DNA from: an uncultured Bradyrhizobium sp.
GTDB taxonomy: Bacteria; Pseudomonadota; Alphaproteobacteria; Rhizobiales; Xanthobacteraceae
Length of the DNA stretch: 64,000 bases
Direction of reading: 5' to 3'
Assembly (NCBI RefSeq): GCF_936943645.1
Contig: NZ_CAKZJO010000080.1
Location: 53,684 to 117,683 of the forward strand
Below are positions 58,934 through 64,000 of the stretch, piece after piece (the first letter of the stretch is position 1; each line of letters starts with the position of its first letter). Under the pieces are notes generated by a model that saw nothing but the letters and a program-made list of their open reading frames with translations, had not been told where the DNA came from and searched no databases. The translations under genes were made by a program, and so were the position numbers.

Positions 58934-59332
58934 TTACCCGTCGATCTTGGCCGGTCGCAGCTCGACCGACTCGCCGCAACCGCAGGCGGAGATCTGGTTG
59001 GGGTTGTTGAAGACGAACTGGGCCTGCATCTTGTCGGCCTTGTAGTCCATCTCGGTGCCGAGCAGGAACAGCACGGCCTTGGGATCGACCAGGATCTTGA
59101 CGCCCTTGTCCTCGACGACCTCGTCGGTCGGGCGGATCTCGTGGGCGTATTCGACCGTGTAGGACTGGCCGGCGCAGCCGCCGTTCTTCACGCCGACGCG
59201 CAGGCCCACGATCTCGGAATCCGCACGCTGGGTCAGCTCGGTGATGCGCTGGGCGGCAGCATCCGTCAGCCGCATCACCTGCGGGCGCGGACGCCGCGGC
59301 TTCGGAGTCGATGCTGGGGTTGCCTGTGTCAT
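58934..59332 (-). CDS. sufA: Iron-sulfur assembly protein SufA (IscA/HesB family)
   Basis: 132-residue A-type carrier that receives Fe-S clusters from the SufBCD scaffold and delivers them to target proteins. The family cysteines are in VGVKNGGCAGQSYTVEY and NPNQISACGCGESVEL. A positively charged N-terminal extension (PASTPKPRRPRPQVMRL) precedes the fold. It is the last gene of the suf unit, 49 bases after sufT on the same strand. Confidence 0.93.
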   Translation of the reverse strand: MTQATPASTPKPRRPRPQVMRLTDAAAQRITELTQRADSEIVGLRVGVKNGGCAGQSYTVEYAHEIRPTDEVVEDKGVKILVDPKAVLFLLGTEMDYKADKMQAQFVFNNPNQISACGCGESVELRPAKIDG

Positions 59333-59381
59333 GTCAGTGATGTGGTCCGTTGCGGAGCAGATTCAATGCCAGAATTACGCG

Positions 59382-59753
59382 TCACCACATATTGAGGACG
59401 AGGCGCGCCTCGTCACTCATGCGCTCGGGCGACCACGGCGGCTCCCAGACGACCTTGACGTCGACCACGCCGACGCCGGGCACGCTGGCGACCGCGTTCT
59501 CGACCATGGTCGGCAGCTCGCCGGCGGCCGGACAATTCGGCGTCGTCAGCGTCATCTGGACGTCGACCGAGCGGTCGTCCTTGATCTCGACCTTGTAGAT
59601 CAGGCCGAGCTCGTAGATGTCAGCGGGGATTTCCGGGTCGAACACGGTCTTGAGCCCGGCGATGATCTCGCGGGTCAGTCGCTCGGTTTCCTCCGGCGGC
59701 AGCGCCGAATGGGTCTCCATCGGATTGGCTTTGATTTCGGCCGTGTCACTCAT
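59382..59753 (-). CDS. sufT: SUF system protein SufT (DUF59/MIP18 family)
   Basis: 123-residue Fe-S maturation factor of the DUF59 family. The opening MSDTAEIKANPMETHSALPP leads into the core domain (KTVFDPEIPADIYELGLIYK, VDVQMTLTTPNCPAAGELPT), with the conserved Cys in TTPNCPAAGE. Its start overlaps the sufS stop (59750-59753), so translation is coupled. In other bacteria SufT helps when the demand for Fe-S proteins is high. Confidence 0.92.
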   Translation of the reverse strand: MSDTAEIKANPMETHSALPPEETERLTREIIAGLKTVFDPEIPADIYELGLIYKVEIKDDRSVDVQMTLTTPNCPAAGELPTMVENAVASVPGVGVVDVKVVWEPPWSPERMSDEARLVLNMW

Positions 59754-60997
59754 GCGAACAAATCCCGCGCCTTCAACAGCGCCTGTGCCAGATGATCGAC
59801 TTCTTCCCGCGTATTATACATGCCGAAAGAGGCCCGGCAGGTGGCCGTGACGTTGAACCGCTCTAAAAGCGGCATCACGCAATGGGTGCCGGCGCGCACC
59901 GCGATGCCCTGGCGGTCGATCACGGTGGCGACGTCGTGGGCGTGCGCCCCCTTCAGCTCGAACGAGATCACCGGGCCCTTGCCCCGCGCCGTGCCGATCA
60001 GCCGCAGCGAGTTGATCTCGCGCAAGCGCTCCTGGGCGTAGGCCGTGAGATCGGCCTCGTGCGCGGCGATGCGCTCCTTGCCGATCGAATTGACGTAGTC
60101 GATGGCGGCGCCAAGCCCGACGGCCTCGACGATCGCCGGCGTGCCCGCCTCGAACTTGTGCGGGGGATCGCCATAGGTGACGACATCGCGAGAGACCTCG
60201 CGGATCATCTCGCCGCCGCCGTTGAAGGGACGCATCGCGACGAGGTGGTCGTACTTGGCCCAGAGCACGCCGATGCCGGTCGGGCCGTAGACCTTATGGC
60301 CGGTGAAGACGTAGAAATCGCAGCCGATGTCCTGGACATCGACCGGCAGATGCACAGCGCCCTGGCTGCCGTCGACCAGCACCGGAATGCCGCGGGCATG
60401 GGCGATCTTCACGACCTCCTTGACCGGCACGATGGTGCCGAGCGCGTTCGACATCTGCGTGACCGCGACCAGCTTGGTCTTCGACGTCAGCAGCTTCTCG
60501 AACTCGTCGATGAGGAAATTGCCCTCGTCGTCGACCGGCGCCCATTTGATCACGGCACCCTGGCGTTCCCTCAGGAAATGCCAGGGCACGATGTTGGAGT
60601 GGTGCTCCATGATCGAGATGACGATCTCGTCGCCCTCTCCGATATTCGGCCCGCCCCAGGACGACGCGACCAGATTGATCGCCTCCGTCGCGTTGCGGGT
60701 GAAGATCACTTCTTCGGTCCGGGGCGCATTGATGAACTGCGCCACCTTGGTGCGGCCGCCCTCATAGGCTTCGGTCGCGGCATTGGCGAGGTAATGCAGG
60801 CCGCGATGCACGTTGGCGTATTCGGACTGGTAGGCTTGCGTCATGCGCTCGAGCACGGCACTCGGCTTCTGCGCCGAGGCGGCGTTGTCGAGATAGACCA
60901 GCTTCTTGCCGTAGACCTGCATAGCGAGCGCCGGAAAATCCTGGCGCACGCGCGCGACGTCGTAGGCGCCGTTCTTGACCGCCGGATGCGTGCTCAT
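59750..60997 (-). CDS. sufS: Cysteine desulfurase SufS
   Basis: 415-residue PLP enzyme that removes sulfur from cysteine and supplies it to SufBCD. The PLP Lys is in FYVFTGHKVYGPTGIGV and the active-site Cys in RFNVTATCRASFGMYNTREE, with HCVMPLLERFN before it, typical of group II (SufS-type) desulfurases. The N-terminal LVYLDNAASAQKPSAVLERM is the substrate-anchoring region. Start overlaps the sufD stop by four bases (60994-60997). No sufE or sufU is present in the window. Confidence 0.96.
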   Translation of the reverse strand: MSTHPAVKNGAYDVARVRQDFPALAMQVYGKKLVYLDNAASAQKPSAVLERMTQAYQSEYANVHRGLHYLANAATEAYEGGRTKVAQFINAPRTEEVIFTRNATEAINLVASSWGGPNIGEGDEIVISIMEHHSNIVPWHFLRERQGAVIKWAPVDDEGNFLIDEFEKLLTSKTKLVAVTQMSNALGTIVPVKEVVKIAHARGIPVLVDGSQGAVHLPVDVQDIGCDFYVFTGHKVYGPTGIGVLWAKYDHLVAMRPFNGGGEMIREVSRDVVTYGDPPHKFEAGTPAIVEAVGLGAAIDYVNSIGKERIAAHEADLTAYAQERLREINSLRLIGTARGKGPVISFELKGAHAHDVATVIDRQGIAVRAGTHCVMPLLERFNVTATCRASFGMYNTREEVDHLAQALLKARDLFA

Positions 60998-62298
60998 TGG
61001 CGGCGCTCCAGCCAGCGCTCGGCGATGCCGATCACGTGCTCGCGCAGGCCATCATCGGCAATCTGCTCGATCGCCTCGCCGACGAAAGCCTGGATCAGCA
61101 GCGCCTGAGCCTGCTTCTCCGGCAGGCCGCGGGCCTTCAGATAGAACAGCAGGCTGTCGTCGAGCGCGCCGGCGGTGGCGCCGTGGCCGCAGGAGACGTC
61201 GTCGGCGAAGATCTCGAGCTCGGGCTTGTTGTCGGCCTCGGCCTCGTCCGACAGCAGCAGCGCGCGGGTCATCATCTTGCCGTCGGTCTTCTGCGCATCG
61301 GGACGGACGATGATGCGGCCCTGGAACACCGAATGGGCGCGATCGTCGATCACCGCGCGAAAAACTTCGCGGCTGACGCAGTTCGGCACGGCATGGTCGA
61401 CCACCAGCGTGGTGTCGCCATGCTCGGTCTTCTGCAACAGGTTGACGCCGTTGGCCGAGAGCTCGCTGCCCTCGCCCGCCAGGGTGATGAAGCCCTGCAG
61501 ACGGCTCACGGCCGCACCGGTGGTCATGTTGAAGAAATTGTACTTCACGTTGGCGCCGATGGTGACGAACTGCGAGCTCACGTTCACCGCGTCAGGCGCA
61601 TCGTCCATCAGGCGGATATGGGCGACGTCGGCGCCGTCGCCGACCGAGACGAGGACGGCGTCGTTGATCTGGTAGGCGGCGGCGCCCGCCGCGACAAAGG
61701 TCTCGACGATGGTGGCGCGCGCGCCCTTCCCGATCGTCACCTTCGAGCGGCTGAACGCGGAGGCCGACGCGGCGGTCGCAATGTGAATGATCTGGATCGG
61801 CGCGGACAGCTGGGCGCCGTCGGCAATCGACAGCACAACGCCGTCGGTCGCCATCGCCGCGTTCAGCGCGATCATGGCATCAACGGTCGCGGTCTTCAGA
61901 AGACCCGCGTCCTTGTCCAAAGTCTCCCGCAAGGTCCTGAAGCCGGCCTCGGCGGCGAGCGCCTTCACGTCAGACAGATCGGCCACGAACGCGCCGTCAA
62001 CCAGCACCAGCTTGCGGGCGCCGGAGATCGCATGAGCCTTCACCGCCTCGGCGGCGCGCTTGAGCGCAGCGGCGTCGGGCGCGGCCGCCAGCGGCAGCAC
62101 CTCGCCGACCAGCGCGCGCAGGTCGGTGTATTTCCATTCCTCGATCCGGCGATGCGGCAGGCCGAGACGCTCGTAAGTCTCAAACGCCTCGCGTCGCACG
62201 GCGGTGACCCCAGACGAACCCGGCAGCCGGCCCTCGGCGCTGGTGAAGAGATCGCTCACCGCGCGGCCCTTTCCGGTCTTTGCCACAGCAACGTTCAT
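60994..62298 (-). CDS. sufD: Fe-S assembly scaffold subunit SufD
   Basis: 434-residue beta-helix protein that joins SufB and SufC in the scaffold. The C-terminal core shows DDVSCGHGATAGALDDSLLF and AQALLIQAFVGEAIEQI, the family signature block, while the N-terminal part (PHRRIEEWKYTDLRALVGEV) is typical of SufD. ATG 62298 (MNVAVAKTGKG) was chosen; the frame is open further upstream only as the shadow of sufC. It starts eleven bases after sufC and overlaps sufS, so it belongs to one operon. Confidence 0.95.
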   Translation of the reverse strand: MNVAVAKTGKGRAVSDLFTSAEGRLPGSSGVTAVRREAFETYERLGLPHRRIEEWKYTDLRALVGEVLPLAAAPDAAALKRAAEAVKAHAISGARKLVLVDGAFVADLSDVKALAAEAGFRTLRETLDKDAGLLKTATVDAMIALNAAMATDGVVLSIADGAQLSAPIQIIHIATAASASAFSRSKVTIGKGARATIVETFVAAGAAAYQINDAVLVSVGDGADVAHIRLMDDAPDAVNVSSQFVTIGANVKYNFFNMTTGAAVSRLQGFITLAGEGSELSANGVNLLQKTEHGDTTLVVDHAVPNCVSREVFRAVIDDRAHSVFQGRIIVRPDAQKTDGKMMTRALLLSDEAEADNKPELEIFADDVSCGHGATAGALDDSLLFYLKARGLPEKQAQALLIQAFVGEAIEQIADDGLREHVIGIAERWLERRQ

Positions 62299-62309
62299 CG
62301 CAAAATTCC

Positions 62310-63062
62310 TTACGCGGCGTCCTCGAACTGGGCGTAGCCGGACGCTTCCAGCTCCAGCGCCAGTTCCTTGCCACCGCTCTTCACGACACGGCCCTTCGAC
62401 ATCACGTGCACGACATCGGGCACGATGTAGTTCAGCAGCCGCTGATAATGGGTGATGACGACCATCGAACGCTTGGGCGAGCGCAGCGCGTTGACGCCGT
62501 CGGCCGCAATGCGCAGCGCGTCGATGTCGAGGCCCGAATCCATCTCGTCGAGGATGCACAGGCTCGGCTCGAACAGCGCCATTTGCAGCACCTCGTTGCG
62601 CTTCTTCTCGCCGCCGGAGAAGCCGACATTGACGCCGCGCTTGAGCATGTCCTGCGGGATGTTCAGCGACTTCGAGACTTCGCGGACCTTCTTCAGGAAG
62701 TCCGGGGTCGAGTACTCGTCCTCGCCGCGCGCCTTGCGCTGGGCGTTCAGCGCCGTGCGCAGGAAGTTCATGGTGGCGACGCCGGGAATCTCGACCGGGT
62801 ACTGGAACGCCAGGAACACGCCCTTGGCGGCGCGCTCGTCCGGCGACATCTCCAGGAGGTCTTCGCCCTTGAACAGGATCTGGCCGTCGGTGACCTCGTA
62901 GCCGGGCTTGCCGGCGATGACGTGCGAGAGCGTCGACTTACCGGAGCCGTTCGGCCCCATGATCGCGTGGATCTCACCCTCGTTCACGGTCAGCGTCAGC
63001 CCGTGGAGGATCTCACGCTCCTCGACACGAACCTTGAGGTCTTTCACTTCAAGCAAAGCCAT
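62310..63062 (-). CDS. sufC: Fe-S assembly ATPase SufC
   Basis: 250-residue ABC-type ATPase that drives shape changes in SufBD. Walker A is in AIMGPNGSGKSTLSHVIAGK, the signature is FSGGEKKRNEVLQMAL, Walker B is CILDEMDSGLDIDALR, and the switch His is in MVVITHYQRLLNYI. It lacks membrane domains, as expected. It is 62 bases after sufB and eleven before sufD on the same strand. Confidence 0.97.
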   Translation of the reverse strand: MALLEVKDLKVRVEEREILHGLTLTVNEGEIHAIMGPNGSGKSTLSHVIAGKPGYEVTDGQILFKGEDLLEMSPDERAAKGVFLAFQYPVEIPGVATMNFLRTALNAQRKARGEDEYSTPDFLKKVREVSKSLNIPQDMLKRGVNVGFSGGEKKRNEVLQMALFEPSLCILDEMDSGLDIDALRIAADGVNALRSPKRSMVVITHYQRLLNYIVPDVVHVMSKGRVVKSGGKELALELEASGYAQFEDAA

Positions 63063-63124
63063 CTTGGTATCCAGTTTATTCAGATGATGTTGGAGCGCGC
63101 GAGGCGCACCGCGAGGGTCGGCGC

Positions 63125-64000
63125 TTAACCGACCGACCCTTCAAGCGAGATCGAGATCAGCTTCTGAGCTTCCACCGCGAATTCCATCGGCAGTTGCTGC
63201 AGCACGTCCTTGACGAAGCCGTTGACGACGAGGCCGACCGCCTCCTCCTGGCTGAGGCCGCGCTGGATGCAGTAGAACAGCACGTCCTCGGAGATCTTCG
63301 AGGTCGTCGCCTCGTGCTCGAACGTCGCCGAGGAGTTCTTGGCCTCGATGTACGGCACGGTGTGCGCGCCGCATTTGTCGCCGATCAGCAGCGAGTCGCA
63401 GGCGGTGAAGTTGCGCGCGCCGGTCGCTTTCCGATGCGCGGTGACAAGACCGCGATAGGTGTTCTGCGACTTGCCGGCCGCGATGCCCTTGGAGATGATC
63501 CGGCTCGACGTGTTCTTGCCGAGGTGGATCATCTTGGTGCCCGAGTCGACCTGCTGGAAGCCGTTCGAGATCGCGATCGAGTAGAACTCGCCGCTCGAAT
63601 TGTCGCCGCGCAGGATGCAGCTCGGATATTTCCAGGTGATGGCAGAGCCGGTCTCGACCTGGGTCCAGGAAATCTTGGAGCGGTCGCCGCGGCAGTCGCC
63701 ACGCTTGGTGACGAAATTGTAGATGCCGCCCTTGCCTTCCGCATTGCCGGGATACCAGTTCTGCACCGTCGAATATTTGATCTCGGCATCGTCATGCGCG
63801 ACGAGCTCGACCACGGCGGCGTGCAGCTGGTTCTCGTCGCGCTGCGGCGCGGTGCAGCCTTCGAGATAGGAGACGTAGGCGCCCTTGTCGGCGATGATCA
63901 GCGTGCGCTCGAACTGGCCGGTGTTGCGCTCGTTGATGCGGAAATAGGTCGACAGCTCCATCGGGCAGCGCACGCCCGGCGGCACGTAGACGAACGAGCC
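63125..64000 (-). CDS. sufB: Fe-S assembly scaffold subunit SufB, N-terminus beyond window
   Basis: Only the C-terminal ~290 residues are in the window; the start lies beyond base 64000. The visible part begins GSFVYVPPGVRCPMELSTYF at the edge and carries ERTLIIADKGAYVSYLEGCT, the KYSTVQNWYPGNAEGKGGIY segment with the SufB active region, and the C-terminal GLSQEEAVGLVVNGFVKDVL that matches the SufB/SufD family end. SufB is the main platform for cluster assembly with SufC and SufD. It is first in the visible suf unit; the regulator (such as IscR) would be outside. Confidence 0.96.
   Translation of the reverse strand, partial: GSFVYVPPGVRCPMELSTYFRINERNTGQFERTLIIADKGAYVSYLEGCTAPQRDENQLHAAVVELVAHDDAEIKYSTVQNWYPGNAEGKGGIYNFVTKRGDCRGDRSKISWTQVETGSAITWKYPSCILRGDNSSGEFYSIAISNGFQQVDSGTKMIHLGKNTSSRIISKGIAAGKSQNTYRGLVTAHRKATGARNFTACDSLLIGDKCGAHTVPYIEAKNSSATFEHEATTSKISEDVLFYCIQRGLSQEEAVGLVVNGFVKDVLQQLPMEFAVEAQKLISISLEGSVG

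Overview
The window is high-GC chromosomal DNA from an alphaproteobacterium of the order Hyphomicrobiales, most likely Bradyrhizobium or a close relative. This rests on protein style (NWTGFY-type outer-membrane barrels, SUF operon, class I PhaC, AlaC/Hom/GlpX cluster) and on several palindromic intergenic repeats that I recognise from memory as typical of Bradyrhizobium. I see no rRNA, tRNA, CRISPR array, phage, transposase or plasmid gene.

Layout. 0-9 kb: epmA (cut by the left edge) divergent from efp, an M23 peptidase, a DUF808 membrane protein, a cupin/AhpD pair divergent from a MarR regulator over a doubled operator, small secreted proteins, a Tat-type lytic transglycosylase, and an SDR/class II aldolase pair. 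9-11 kb: recJ. 11-31 kb: an accessory block with a soluble chemotaxis-like receptor, an NAD-binding protein plus cupin, a six-gene carboxylate operon (crotonase, family III CoA-transferase, TctC, TctB, TctA, PdxA-like dehydrogenase) divergent from a GntR regulator, an MBL-fold hydrolase, a LysR regulator, an RND efflux pair divergent from a TetR regulator, a HAD dehalogenase and a DUF4261 protein. 31-35 kb: glpX, hom and an AlaC-type aminotransferase. Because hom-glpX-recJ is usually contiguous in alphaproteobacteria, the 20-kb accessory block looks inserted between glpX and recJ.

35-45 kb: a lipoprotein, phaC, a MAPEG protein, a methyltransferase, type 1 argC next to type 2 argC, a PaiB-type FMN protein, a DedA protein and parE. 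44.6-48.5 kb: three related outer-membrane barrels mixed with a small membrane protein and an SDR. 48.7-58.7 kb: an FAD monooxygenase, several very small membrane or secreted proteins, a caspase-like protease, an AraC regulator, the RNA helicase RhlE, a diguanylate cyclase, a stand-alone FabA and a TfoX-type protein whose C-terminus lies inside an intergenic repeat. 58.9-64 kb: sufB-sufC-sufD-sufS-sufT-sufA, all on the minus strand and tightly packed; sufB runs off the right edge.

The best candidate for something undescribed is the carboxylate operon at 14.1-21.2 kb. Its crotonase lacks both catalytic glutamates. Its PdxA homologue keeps the metal ligands but has lost the residues that hold the substrate phosphate. 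A perfect TTTG-N4-CAAA operator pair sits in its divergent promoter. Together these suggest a GntR-controlled uptake and CoA-dependent pathway for an unidentified carboxylate.
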